NCBI GenBank assembly: GCA_965153355.1
Contig: OZ231126.1
Span: forward strand, 34,472,001 to 34,536,000
Direction of reading: 5' to 3'
Source of the DNA: Flaccisagitta enflata
Taxonomy: Eukaryota; Chaetognatha; Sagittoidea; Aphragmophora
DNA length: 64,000 nucleotides
Numbering within the stretch: the first letter of the stretch is position 1; every line of letters begins with the position of its first letter. Both the position numbers and the translations under genes were made by a program. Below are positions 30,258-41,051 of the stretch, one piece after another. Below the pieces are notes generated by a model that saw only the letters and a list, made by a program, of their open reading frames with translations, had not been told where the DNA came from and did not search any database.

Positions 30258-30905
30258 GTAATTAAGATAAAGCCATAGCTGTTTGATCAAGAATTCTAAC
30301 ACCCAATGCAAAAACTCTACAACCGGCTCCGTCGGTCGGTTGGTCTGTCGGTTGGTCCGTCGGTCGGTCCGTCAGTCGGTCGGTTACACTTAGCTTTTTT
30401 GCGTCGTTTTTGGTCATTTTGGGTCGTCTGAAGTTTTTTTAAGTCATTTTTGAGTTGTTTTTTTGGTCATTTTTGGTTGCTTTTAGTCATTTTTGGTCAT
30501 TTTTGATCATTTACGTCACTCAGTCGGTCTGTTTGTCCGTCCGTCAGTTGGTAACACTTTGCTTTTTTGCGTTGTTTTTGGTCATTTTTGGTCGTCTGGG
30601 GTTATTTTGAGTCATTTTTTTTTTTTGTTTTTGATCATCTTTGGTTGCTTTTTGTTATTTTTGGTGACTTTTGATCATTTACGTCACTTTGTTCATTTAA
30701 GTCATTTGTGTCGTTTTTGGGCATTTAAAGTGGTTTTAAGTCATTTTAGGTCACTTTGGGACATTTCGGGTCATTTTTGTTCATTTAACATGGTTTTTTG
30801 GTATGTTTTGGTCATTTATGTTTTTTAGTTTTTTGGTTTTTTGTTTTTTTGTTTTTTTGTTTTTTGGTTTTTGGTTGATTTTTGATCATTTTTTTTGATC
30901 ATATA

Positions 30906-31502
30906 CTACCTAGGAAAAAAGTATATCTACACCTGGGATACAATATGATTTAGTGACCTAATATTCATTTAATCATTATACAAAAAGTATTAATATATAA
31001 AATAACTTGTCTTTTAACTAAAAATTCTTATCAAAGTTTTGGGAAGCAATATCTAAAGCCATTCTAACTTATTATAAAGGATATGGTGTTAACACTCATA
31101 GGCAAATTTATAATATAGGAAGAAGTTTATAATTATATCTGCCATTTCCAAACGTACAAAAATACAGAAACCAGAATGAGTTCATCTTCTAGATTTCTTC
31201 ATATAGATAATTTTGCTTTTTTGAAAAATGTACTAGCTGCTCTAGAAGTGGAGATATGTCGATTTAAAGCTGTCTATAATTTCTGCATTCTGCTGTCTTT
31301 TATATTTTCTTGATTTTGAAAATGAACGTCTTTTACATTTTTGCTTGTAATTTCTAAACGGTTTAAGATACACCGACCAGATTGAACTCATTTTGAAGAT
31401 TTTTTGATGACGTTTAATTTGTTTTTTTAAAAATCTATCTAGCATTTCTAGAAGCGGAGATATCCTTAGTAGAAGGTGTAGATATACTTTTTTCCTAGAT
31501 AG
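30906..31502. mobile_element. TA-flanked MITE (CTACCTAGGAAA termini)
   Basis: The terminal inverted repeat is about 31 bp (starts CTACCTAGGAAAAAAGTATA, ends in the complement with CTATC), flanked by TA. It is a relative of 3867-4178 and is nested in the composite HINE-like copy. Confidence 0.85.
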
Positions 31503-31652
31503 TAACATGGTTTTTTGCTTTGTTTTGGTCATTTGTGTTTTTCATTTTTTTTTTTTTGAGTTTTTGTTTTTTTGTTTGTTGGTTTTTTTGTTTTTTTTGT
31601 TTTTTTTGTTTTTTGGTTTTTGTTTTATTGGTTTTTGTTTTTTTTTTGTTTT

Positions 31653-31975
31653 TTGGTCTGCTGGTTTAAGTCTGCTGGTTTAAGTCTGCTGGTTAAAGTC
31701 TGCTGGTTAAAGTCTGCTGGTTAAAGTCTGCTGGTTAAAGTCTGCTGGTTAAAGTCTGCTGGTTAAAGTCTGCTGGTTAAAGTCTGCTGGTTTAAGTCTG
31801 CTGGTTTAAGTCTGCTGGTTTAAGCCTGCGGGTTTAAGTCTGCTGGTTTAAGCCTGCTGGTTTAAGTCTGCTGGTTTAAGTCTGCTGGTTTAAGTCTGCT
31901 GGTTTAAGTCTGCTGGTTTAAGTCTGCTGGTTTAAGTCTACTGGTTTAAGTCTGCTTGTTTAAGTCTGCTGGTCA
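31653..31975. repeat. 14-bp minisatellite (GTCTGCTGGTTTAA)n
   Basis: About 23 units. The central block has AAA in place of TTA (GGTTAAA) in seven successive units, showing local homogenisation. Confidence 0.95.
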
Positions 31976-32140
31976 TTTTATTCATTTCGTATATTTCTCC
32001 CTATTCAGTCATGTTGTTTAAAAAGATACAATAAGGAGTCAGGTCAATTCAGTTGTTTATGTCTCGCACGCAACTTATAGGTGTTGGCCTTGTTTTGAGA
32101 GAAAACAAAGTAGCAATGAGTGCAGATTTCTCTAGAGAAA

Positions 32141-32361
32141 AAACAAGGCCGGATACACGGCTACCCCAGTCGCGTGTGGGTGGGCAGGGGCTGTAATTGA
32201 GGTCAATGCATCATTTGGGCAGGAGCAGTGAAGCCAGAGACTGCAAAAACCCAAAAAAAGTAAAGTGTGACGGACGGACCGACGGACGGACGGACGGACC
32301 GACGGACGGACCGACGGACCAACAAAGCGGGGTGTAGAGTCGCGTAGCACGCGACTAAAAA
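32141..32361 (+). mobile_element. HINE-like element, stem type 1, complete
   Basis: Starts AACAAGGCCGGATACACGGC, 5' 9-mer AGTCGCGTG, GGGTGGGCAGGGGCTG, a (GGACGGACC)n core, then ACAAAGCGGGGTGTAG and the hairpin AGTCGCGTAGCACGCGACT with A5. The 9-mer and the last nine hairpin bases are exact reverse complements. Best-preserved type 1 copy. Confidence 0.88.
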
Positions 32362-32850
32362 TCTCATTCCTTTCCTCTGTTTCTTTTTTTTTCCTTTCTT
32401 CTTTTCCTTTCTTCTTTTTCTTTTTCTTTTTCTTTTTTTTTTTTCTTCCCCTTTTTCTTCCCTCTTTTCTTCCCCTTTTTCTTCCTCTTTCCCTTCTCCT
32501 TTTTTTCTTTTCCCCTTCTTTCTTTCTCCCTCTTTTTCTCCTTTCCCCCTGAGGCGCGGGGCCCCTCTTAGGCGCGGGGCCCTAGGCAGTGCCTATTGTG
32601 CCTATAGGTTGTTCCGGCCCAGGGTTGGGGTACCTAAAAAGGCCCAAAAAGGGCCCGTAAAACATAAAGAAATCATTTTTTTATTCACTGCGCGTCCGAA
32701 AATGCTTGGATTCCTAAAAAATTTGAAATGGAAATTCTCATTTCATGTAAATAGCTTCCTGCAAAATATTTGGTCACTTTTGAACAGCTTCATGGTAAAA
32801 TTATGCTCAAACAAAATTCGCCCCAAAAAGGGCCCCTAAAACCATTACTC

Positions 32851-32943
32851 TTGGGTCTGATATAGTGGGTTACAACTATACAGACAGAAAGGAATCTCAT
32901 AATAGGGGGAGGGATGTAAATGGAAAGAGGGCAGTGAGTGACA

Positions 32944-32994
<51 letters not shown>

Positions 32995-33949
32995 GAGAGA
33001 GAGAGAAGGGGGAGGTAGTGGGGAGTAGGAGACTGGTGATACGTAAAAAGAAAATTTGACTCGAAACAAAAGTCTTGGCAATAAATCTGTTTCTGTCGTT
33101 TATTGTTGGTTGATGAAAAGACGACTCGCCTAAAACGTTGAAAACGGGAAGTTGATAGTGAAGTGCACCCATCTGTATAACTTGGTCTTTCCATCCGTCA
33201 GTCCATCAATTATTTGTTCCCTTACTCTGTTTGTCCATCCAGTCGATCATTTGGTTGCTCTTTATCACTGCTTCCTTGTCATATAATTTTTTTTTTTAAA
33301 TAACTTGTCCTGCAATGAGTGACCCGGGGTCACAATATCATTGCAGATGAGTGGGCAGAGGAGTCAACTCCCATCTACATCCAAATTTCCCCCACACCCA
33401 ATCCAAAAAAAAGGATGTAAAATGGTTGTTTTTCCACTTATAGACTCAAACATTCCCGGCAGATCAATAGACAGATGGATGGACTGACAGATTGACATAG
33501 CAACAGACAGACAAACAAAAAGACAAAGCTCCTTTTTTATCATTGCCTCAGCCCATCCGCGCACGACTTGGGTAGCTATGTATCCGGCCGTTTTTTAGTC
33601 GCGTGCTTTGGTGCACTTAAAGGTTCTAAGCATGTGGTCCAGGCTGAGTCATACCGGTGCTGTAAGGTTGATCATCTTTCTGTTTACTGTTCACATGCAG
33701 GAACAACTATTTTTTAAATAACACTGGTTTAAATGAAAATGAAAATTGAATTTACAGAGGTGGGGGGGGCAATTTTGTGGATTTCTATTTTTTTTCATGA
33801 AATACTCCAATCAAGGAACCAAAAATTAACAGTGAGCTTTTTGCATTAAATGCAAAGTTCTATTTCAATTTTTTGAAGAAATCCAAGCATTTTTAAAGCA
33901 CAATGAATAAGAAATTTGTATCATTGTTTTATCACCCGTTTTTGGGCCT
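32851..33949. other. Centre of the foldback region
   Basis: Holds a (GA)n run at 32947-33007, a decayed HINE-like copy (about 33395-33600, minus) ending with GGTAGCTATGTATCCGGCC, and AT-rich sequence with a G8 run. No gene. Confidence 0.5.
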
Positions 33950-34342
33950 TTCAGGTACCCCAAACATCACCTACCATCATGATTCTTTTTTTCAGTCTCT
34001 TTCATCAAGAAGTATTCTTACCTTAAATTTTAGAAGGTTGGAGTCTCATTGATAAATTTCTTTTTACCAAACATAGCAAAAACAGGCCATTTATGGAAAG
34101 TCTTTTTGGTGCGTTTCTAGGGGCCCCCTTATAGGACCCTTAAACCATCTGAAATAGATTCACCATGCATTTTGAAATACATTTAACTTTTTTCCAGTTA
34201 CTCTTTGTAGAATTTTTCATGCAAACAGCCTCTTTACTTTTTTCATTAACCAGGTCATTTTAAACAGTACTAGCATTTTCAAAAAATATCTGCTTAAATT
34301 TTTTCTGGGACCTTTTAAGATACATGAGAAACCATTTAGAAA

Positions 34343-34690
34343 AAACAAGGCCAACACCTATAAGTCGCGTGCAAGACATAGATAACTTATGATGACTCAA
34401 ATTGACTTAAAATGACTTAAGATGACTGAAAATAACTTAAAAAGACATAAAATGATGATAAATGACTTATACGACTAAATTGACATAAGCAACTTGATAT
34501 AATGTAAAATGACTTAAAATGACTTACAATGACTTACGATAACTTAGAATGACTTAGAATGACTAAAAATGGCCTAAAATGACTAAGAATAACTAAAAGT
34601 AATAAAAAGAATAATGTTTGACCAACGGACTGATGGACAGACAGAGGGACGGACAAAGCGGGTTGTAGAGTCGCGTGCACGCGACAAAAA
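34343..34690 (+). mobile_element. HINE-like element with AAAATGACTT array
   Basis: 5' AACAAGGCCAACACCTATAA then GTCGCGTGC; interior degenerate AAAATGACTT repeats; short GGAC core; terminal hairpin AGTCGCGTGCACGCGAC and A5. The empty site is visible in the paralogous arm near 35330 (TTTTCAAAAAAAAAATTGGA), showing insertion in an A/T run without an obvious duplication. Confidence 0.8.
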
Positions 34691-35930
34691 TTGGATTCCA
34701 TGACCTTGAAATAGTGTTTACATGTGAGAAAACTAAAAAATTTGCTTATTTTGGGGCAAATTTTGTTTTTTTGAGTGTAATGTTACCATGAATCTGTTCA
34801 AAAGCTTTTTACATAAAATGAGAATCTACATTTCAAATTTTTTTGGAATCCAAGCATTTTTGGACGCGCAGTGAATAAAAAAATGATATCTTTATGTTTT
34901 ACGGGCCCCTTTTGGGCCTTTTTAGGTACCCCAACCATCATCTACCATCATGATTCTCTTTCCATCAGTCTCTTACATCAAGAAGTATAGCCCAAACAAA
35001 TTTGGAAGGATTGGGTCTCTTTAAACAAGACAATTTCTCAAAAAATAGCCAAAATAGGCCATTTTTAGCTTTTTTTTGGGGTGTGTTTCCAGGGGCCCCC
35101 TTGTAGAGCCCAAGAACCACCAGTAATGAATTCCCCATGCATTTTCTTTTTAATTTGTCTATTTTCCAGGTACTTTTAGTATAATTTTTCAGTTCTACAG
35201 CCTTGAAGTTACTAAATTGTGTTTTTTTTCATTTACCAGGTCATTTTGAACCGTAATAACTCGGCCATTTTTTGGAAATATCTGCTGAAATTTTTTCTGG
35301 GATCTCTCAAGATGCATGACTAACCATTTTCAAAAAAAAAATTGGATTCAGGGAACTTGAAATAGTGTTTTCATGTAAGAAAACTCAAAAATTGGGGGTT
35401 TTTTGGCCGAATTTTGTTTTTTGGAGCATAATTTCAACATGAAGCTGTTCAATAGTGGCCACAAAACTTTGCAGGAAGATTGTTGCATAAAATGAGAAGT
35501 TCCATTTCAAATTTTGTAGGAATCCAAGCATTTTTAGACGCGCAATGAATAAAAAAGTGATATTTCTATGTTTTACGGGCCCTTTTTGGGCCTTTTTAGG
35601 TACCCCAACCATCACTTACCATCATGATCATTTTTTTTTTCAGTCTCTTACATCAAGAACTATTACCACCAAAAAAATTTGGGGGTTGGGGTCTCATAAA
35701 GCAAAAAATTTTTAACAAAAATAGCCAAAATAGGCCATTTTTGGCTGTTTTTTTTGGTGCGTTTCTAGGGGCCCCCTCGAAGGGCCCTAAAAACATCAAA
35801 AATGGAATCCTGATGTAATTTTACATAGAAATCACTTTTTTTTTGCCACCCTCAACAATTTTTTTTTTCTTACAAGAAATAACGCAGCTAGCTGAAGATA
35901 TGCATGTGAGGGGGTAGACCAAAAGTATAA

Positions 35931-36616
35931 CTTTCAGTTATAATTTAGGTATAATGAAAGTAATCGGTATAATTTTGGATTTTTTCCGCCATTTTCGCCT
36001 GTATAACTTGAAAATATCGATATAACCGTATATAACATTTATATAACCGGAATATAACAATGGAAAATATAACTTTGGAACCAAAAATTATAATATCAAC
36101 AAATATAATTTTCAGTTTTTTATGAGTGAATGAATTTGATTTAGTGTAATCAAGAGAATTTTTTTCTCCACAGAGCTGCCATACCCCATCGTCAACCCTA
36201 TATAACATAAGCATTATACACACACAGTTTCATTTTATTTGCGCAAATTGTACCGAGGATATGAGTGCCCCCGTATTTCCAAGTATAGACGACATCTACT
36301 GTAGGTAAAGAGGTGTATGCAACTTCACAACAGTTCACAATCATGATTTTTGGCTCGAACTTCAAGAAGCATGACCTGAGCTAGAATTTAGAATTTCAAG
36401 GCAATCGCATCAATATTTCAGAAATTACTACCTTTTTTATACATGAAAAGAAAAACAAACGTGTTTTTACAAATTTTAAGTTTTTTGAAAAAAAAATATT
36501 TTTCAAGGTATTGGATCTAGGCGAATTAAGTCATTTCTTATTGATTGAACCCCACTTTTGATTACCATTTTTCCAAAAAATATTTTGTAAAAACTCTTAA
36601 AGATCCGACGCAAGTA
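35931..36616 (-). repeat. Dispersed repeat, copy 2, and AT-rich flank
   Basis: 36050-36310 is the inverse of 5780-6190 (blocks CATACCCCATCGTCAACC and GACGACATCTACTG). The rest, 36311-36616, is AT-rich with no feature. Confidence 0.65.
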
Positions 36617-36792
36617 CAGTGGAACCCCGCAATAACAGCCTCGCCTTTAAAGAATCCCCATCAATAAAGGTCAACATTTTGAGGTCCCAAGTGGTAGTTT
36701 TTAATGTTATTTCACCTCTCTTTAAAGGTTACCCTGAGATAAAGGTGAAAAATCTTCAGTCCCAATGGGACCGATGAGGCGGGGTCCTACTG
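36617..36792. mobile_element. TA-flanked pogo/Tigger-like MITE
   Basis: CAGTGGAACCCCGC at the left and GCGGGGTCCTACTG at the right, both bordered by TA, 176 bp. A second member with a longer match is at 45483-45659. Termini of this kind (CAGT..AACCCCGC) are typical of pogo-group elements. Confidence 0.75.
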
Positions 36793-37262
36793 TATACTCA
36801 AAAAATTTTTTAAAGATTTTAGAAAAAAAAATTTAGGCAAATTAAGTCATATCCTATCTATTGCACCACACTTCTTTTTTCAATGAAAATTCTCTTTGAG
36901 AGCTCTTTTGGAGGGCCCTTAGGGGCCCCTAGGAAGTTAAAAAATTTGGCTTACCTAAAAAGAGCCGCATAAAAAATCAAATCTCCGTCAAACAAAACCA
37001 AGAACGGCTAGATCGGTGGTGATTTACGCCTGTTGTGACGCTTGACACTTCAGGGGGCAAGTTTATTTTTAACTAAGATGCGATCCCAGCCTTCTTATGT
37101 TGTAGCTCGTCCCCTAGGTAGGGTATCACTCATCTTATTATCCCCAAACCACAAATTTTTCATTCAATCACCTTTTTTGCTCCATTATGCACCTATTACA
37201 CACACGCACATATTCAATTTATAAGATGTCTTCCTTAAATTTTTCCTACTATTGGTTATCAC
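36793..37262. other. Spacer, no gene
   Basis: AT-rich sequence with GGGGCCCCTAGG near 36925. Nothing else is recognised. Confidence 0.35.
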
Positions 37263-37972
37263 CAGCGGCGTAGGAGGAGGGACTTCAGGGACTTCAATTG
37301 CAGTCCCTGTTGTTGGGACACCAAAGTTGTCGGGACACCAAATTAGAAGAAAAGAAAGAGAAAAGAAGAAAAAAAAAGAAAAAAAAGGAAAAGAAAAAAA
37401 GAAAAGAGAGAGCAACAGACAAACAGATAGACAAAGAGGAAAAGTAAGAATATATTAGTCAATGCTATAATTGTCTTACATTACTGTGAGAACAAATCTT
37501 CTTTGTCACAAATATTAGTCAATGCTGCAATTGTCTTACATTACTGTAAATTAAAGTTATAAATAAAAAGTTAATGCTACAATTGTCATACATTACTTAA
37601 AATTAAAGATTAAAAGCAATTTATAAAGCAATCAAAATTCTGGGATATCAAGCTTATGTTAGTTTTAGGCAAAGAGGGATGTAGGGGAGCAAAGTAAGAA
37701 AAAAAAATGAAGATAGGTATTTAGGCACAAGCTGTGGCTGAGAGAAAAAAAAAACAATTTTCTCCTATACAAGGCATGATTAGGCCCCATCCCACTTATC
37801 CAAGATCTCAAAGAAAACAAGAGTATTGTAGTAAATACTATTTTTCACAATTTTCAAGCAAAAACTATATATTATTGTCTGTTGGGACACCAAATTTGTC
37901 GGACACTAGTTTGGTGGTTGAAGTCCCAAGAAATCGATTTCCGGATTTAAATCCAGCTCCCCTACGCCGCTG
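37263..37972. mobile_element. hAT-type non-autonomous element (ii), 710 bp
   Basis: Terminal inverted repeat CAGCGGCGTAGG / CCTACGCCGCTG with 8-bp flanks GTTATCAC and ATTATCAC (7 of 8 identical). GGGACACCAAA-TTGTCGG repeats sit subterminally on both sides. No transposase. Confidence 0.82.
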
Positions 37973-38051
37973 ATTATCACAGAAATTAAATTAAGCTCCT
38001 GACGATGATTCCTGATATAAAAATTGCATGAAATTTATAAAAAGTTATTTT

Positions 38052-38250
38052 TAGTCGCGTGCTATGCGACTACACTCCACTAGGTTGGTCCATTGGTTAG
38101 TCCGTCGGTCGGTCCACTTTTTACTTTTTCGGCGTTTTTTTAGCTTTATGAGCCTACTGCTCCTGCCCAAATGCTCTAATGACCTTGTTCAGCACTGCCC
38201 CTGCTTATCTACACGGGACTGGCATAGCCGAGTAACCAGCCTTATTTTAA
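38052..38250 (-). mobile_element. HINE-like element, stem type 1, diverged
   Basis: Hairpin AGTCGCATAGCACGCGACT (minus), microsatellite core, and GCTCCTGCCCAAATGCTCTA block; its 5' 9-mer has decayed to AGTCCCGTG. It ends about 100 bp before sphingosine kinase exon 3. Confidence 0.75.
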
Positions 38251-38348
38251 CAAACCTCCACATTAGTTGAATGTGTGAGGTTGAGGGTTGACTTAGGGGG
38301 CGCTTTGTGTGACGTAATCAATGATCCATTCAAAACCTTTTACCAAAG

Positions 38349-38636
38349 GAGGAACCAGCAACGCATTCGCCGCAGCAATTCTGCTCCACTCGGCTACCCC
38401 ATCCACACAGGACACTACCCTGCCATTTGCGTTACGCAGCGCCCTCCTTATTACCCGCTGGCAACATACTCCGATGGATATGATCGCCATGGACACGATG
38501 CCATCTGTATCTCCTGGACGGCGCCTGTACTCATTTCTAAGTGTCACTTTCGGCTTAATCGCCGACGTGGACTACGCCAGTGAAAAACTTCGTTGGTGCG
38601 GCGCAAGTCGAGCTGTTTGTACTGGAATAGGAAAAG
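38349..38636 (+). CDS. SPHK: Sphingosine kinase, exon 3
   Basis: Begins GGTSNAFAAAILLH when joined to exon 2, continues with a lipid-pocket-like segment, and contains FGLIADVDYASEKLRWCGAS. In this family the Asp of IADVD contacts the sphingosine amino group and SEKYR-like residues follow. The acceptor at 38347-38348 (CCAAAG) has a poor pyrimidine tract but phase 1 is right. The donor is AAAG|GTACAT, phase 1. The exon is far GC-richer than its surroundings. It follows the 35.3-kb intron. Confidence 0.88.
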
Positions 38637-39733
38637 GTACATAGGCCAGAAGGCTATGTGCCTCACAATGGACTCACAATATCGCTGCGGACGGATGGCG
38701 CCCCATCCACACCCCCCCCACACACACACATTCACGGAAAGCATAATAAACACTCACTTTTCCACTTTCGAGTTTCGACTCGTACTTTAGAGTCGACGGA
38801 GGATGAAGAATGTGTCAATGCCCCAGAGGGCCGATGTCCTGTAGGACACGGGAGTGAATTTCCATATGTCCATTCATTCTTTAGTACCCCCACTACCCAT
38901 CCAGGCCCCAAATTAGCATTAGCATTAGCAAGTTGCCCCCAAGCCCTCAAATTACCCATCTGAGGCTACAATTTTGCCCTCCAGGCCTAATATTAGAGAC
39001 CGGACACGTAACTGTTCAAAACGCTGTGATCTATCGTTGAAAAATGTCTAATTTGTGCGTAAAAATGAGTTTGATATACATAAGATAAATAGTGAAAACA
39101 TGGTAAAAAGCTTTATATATGCTCACATGGGCAGATATACGTCAAAACACACCTGAGACAATCAAGCAACATCGAAAAAAACGAGAAAAAACAAGAAACG
39201 GAATCCTGAGAAAATGCTGAAAAAACTATCAACTTTGAATGAATAGAAGGGAGTCTCAAAATTTTTCCATACGCGCGATTCACACATATGTGATAGAGTA
39301 GACTTAATAATGTTGAAAACTGTTTTCAAAAAATATTTTCTCCAATGCGCACCCCTTCTTCCGATCGCATCTTTCCACAGCATATTTAAATGAAAACTAC
39401 TGAGCATGACAACTTCGGTCGAAGGAAGAAAGCAGAAATGAACGATTATTTTAATTCAGATTCCGTTTAGTTATTATTGTCTGGTTTGTATAAAAATTGT
39501 TCCCGGTCAATATTTCATTGAAGATATACTTTTAAAAATACCTTTTCAGGCTTATTGCATCAATTTTATCCGAAAAAGTAAGATAGAATTTTTAGGTATC
39601 CCCTTGCTACTAAAATCAGCCCTTCAGACTACATATCTGCCCTTCTGACCTTAAATCCACCTTCCAAACCTCTAATCATCCTCCAGGCTTCAAATCTGCC
39701 TTCAAGTTCAATGTCCTATATTAGTCATCTGAG
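38637..39733 (+). other. Sphingosine kinase intron 3, repeat-bearing part
   Basis: A short CA run near 38718, a family 2 fragment at about 38815-39000 (GGGCCGATGTCCTGTAGGAC, then CAAAT-type units), and AT-rich sequence. ORFs over it have no family resemblance. Confidence 0.5.
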
Positions 39734-40183
39734 CAGGCCTTTTTTTAGAGTGAGCCCGCGAGCCTGTGGCTCTCTATTTTGCTGTCAGGCTCACTTTTTG
39801 CTGGCCCTGAGCCCGGCGGGCTCTCACTGATTTGATGAGGCATAACCAATCCAAGTTAATCTGATCATTTTTGTAAAATTTCATGAAACGACTCTTAACT
39901 GTTTGCGAGTTAAAGTTTCATTCAAAAGTAAGAATCAAAAAAGGCCGGATACACAGCCACCAGTTGCGGGCGGGTGGGCAGAGGTGTTTTCCCACTTTTC
40001 AACTTGAGCATGACTGACGGACGGACGGACGGACGGATGGACGGACCAACGGACGGACAAAGCCTCTTATAGAGTTGCGTGTCCGCAACTAAAATACAAA
40101 TGCATTTTCTCTCCTGTCTCTATTCTAAAATTTGAACGGCAAATAGATAAATGAGCTTAGCATCTTCACTTAGAAAAGGCCTG
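39734..40183. mobile_element. hAT-type MITE (iii), 450 bp, with nested HINE-like element
   Basis: CAGGCCTTTT at the left and AAAAGGCCTG at the right, flanked by CATCTGAG and CATCTGAA (39726-39733 and 40184-40191). The left end carries GAGTGAGCCCGCGAGCC, shared with element (iv) at 61023. A GTTGCG-type HINE-like element (39939-40094) is inserted inside. Confidence 0.85.
39939..40094 (+). mobile_element. HINE-like element, stem type 2 (GTTGCG)
   Basis: AAGGCCGGATACACAGCC, 9-mer AGTTGCGGG, GGGTGGGCAG, TTTTCCCACTTTTCAACT, (GGAC)n core, AAAGCCTCTTATAG, hairpin AGTTGCGTGTCCGCAACT and A4. One mismatch exists between the 9-mer and the hairpin's last nine bases. Confidence 0.85.
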
Positions 40184-40191
40184 CATCTGAA

Positions 40192-40410
40192 GCCTGAAAT
40201 TTGCCCACTTAGGAACCTCAGGATGTCTGGAAATTCACCATTATATCATCCCGGACAACAACTCTAAATTTGAAGTCACTTCCTTGCTCTCACTCCTACT
40301 GATCACTAAGCAGGCATGGGGTAGCGCTGCAGCGCGCTGACCGTTTGCGATCCTTAGATAACTAGTTGAATAAGATGAATAACAAATAAATAACAAATTC
40401 ACTTCCTCAG
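40192..40410 (-). mobile_element. Family 2 (GGCC-hairpin) fragment
   Basis: AGGATGTCTGGAAATTCACC and GGGGTAGCGCTGCAGCGCGC, then TGACCGTTTGCGATCCTTAG, match the blocks at 338-511 and 53.4-53.5 kb. It abuts the acceptor of sphingosine kinase exon 4. Confidence 0.6.
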
Positions 40411-40914
40411 TGATCAAGCTGAAAACGTACAAAGTCCGCTTTTCGCTAAAACCGGTAATAACTGCAATGAACCACAATTTCTCCAACAACGAGATGCCGT
40501 CCAAGATAAATCCAGAAGTTAGCAGCCGACTGAAAAGGAACCTTTTGTCCATCGTCAATCGCATGGAAGGCGGACGAAAGTGGCCACAGGAGACGTTTCC
40601 GCCGCGAAGATCTGGAGGCTGCGGCGACGACGTGGCAGGCAATGAATTTAATGACAATAACGACCGAAACTCCGTTTCCTACTCGGCACATTCAAATCGA
40701 CACTCACCGCCCCCACTCGGTTCACCGCCTCCTTCCGACTGGCTCACCGTCGAGGCGGAAGTTGTCAGCTGGAACGCGGTGAATACGTCACACATCGCCT
40801 CGGATTTTGTCATTTGTTCACCGGCGAGCATGAGCGACGGCGTGATCGATATTGTCGTCCTTAGGGCGGGCATCACTAGAGTTGACTTGATCAAAGCCAC
40901 AGCTGCCAAAATCT
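40411..40914 (+). CDS. SPHK: Sphingosine kinase, exon 4 (C-terminal lobe)
   Basis: Entry phase 1 completes GKV; VIKLKTYKVRFSL parallels the LAALRTYRGRL strand of the C-terminal lobe. A Ser/Pro/Asn-rich insert of about 70 residues (GGRKWPQETFPPRRSGGC...) follows, then WLTVEAEVVSWNAVNTSHIA and GVIDIVVLRAGITRVDLIK, the conserved beta-sandwich end. Donor T|GTAAGT is strong. The last family segment (xxVxAFRLEP...DGE) is not found downstream to 64000, so at least one more exon lies outside the window, was missed, or was lost. Confidence 0.87.
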
Positions 40915-41051
40915 GTAAGTATGGATTTCGTTCGGCGTGATCCGTGATTATTACCCAAAATGGTTAATTGTGTGACACGCAGGGCCGGCGAGAGGGGGGG
41001 AGGGCGTCAACTCCACCGAAGGAGGGCCCCTGAGGTAAGAAAAAGAAAAAG

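Larger units (their letters stand above)
30300..32095 (-). mobile_element. Composite long HINE-like copy with GGTCATTTTT arrays
   Basis: Its 5' end (minus) is AACAAGGCCAACACCTATAA followed by GTTGCGTGCGAG. The interior is (GGTCATTTTT)n-like degenerate repeats, a nested MITE (30906-31502) and a 14-bp minisatellite. Near 30330-30390 the GTCGGTTG microsatellite core is kept, but the terminal hairpin is decayed. The sister copy at 34343-34690 has the same 5' end with (AAAATGACTT)n. Confidence 0.6.
29939..32622. mobile_element. hAT-type non-autonomous element (i), 2.68 kb
   Basis: 16-bp terminal inverted repeat CTGGGCCGGAACAACC is flanked by an exact 8-bp duplication GGTTGGGG (29931-29938 and 32623-32630). 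Uninterrupted target context GATGGTTGGGGTACC exists near 29418 and inversely near 35600. An 8-bp duplication is the hallmark of hAT transposons. There is no transposase; the interior is other repeats (HINE-like copies, a MITE, a 14-bp minisatellite and a CT-rich stretch at 32362-32550). Confidence 0.9.
29120..35930. mobile_element. Large foldback repeat with long inverted arms
   Basis: 29120-29938 plus 32631-32850 is an inverted, diverged copy of about 33950-34340 plus 34690-35930. Outer ends share TACCCTCACATGCATATCTT and its complement. Each arm is built of tandem ~600-bp subunits marked by TACCCCAACCATCA and GGGGCCCCCTT. It is interrupted by a hAT element (29939-32622) and by a HINE-like element (34343-34690). 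No coding frame survives. The outer superfamily is unknown. Confidence 0.7.

Noticed and set aside
40980-41040. Another hAT left end (CAGGGCCGGCGAGAGG)
   Set aside because: No matching right end or 8-bp duplication was found.
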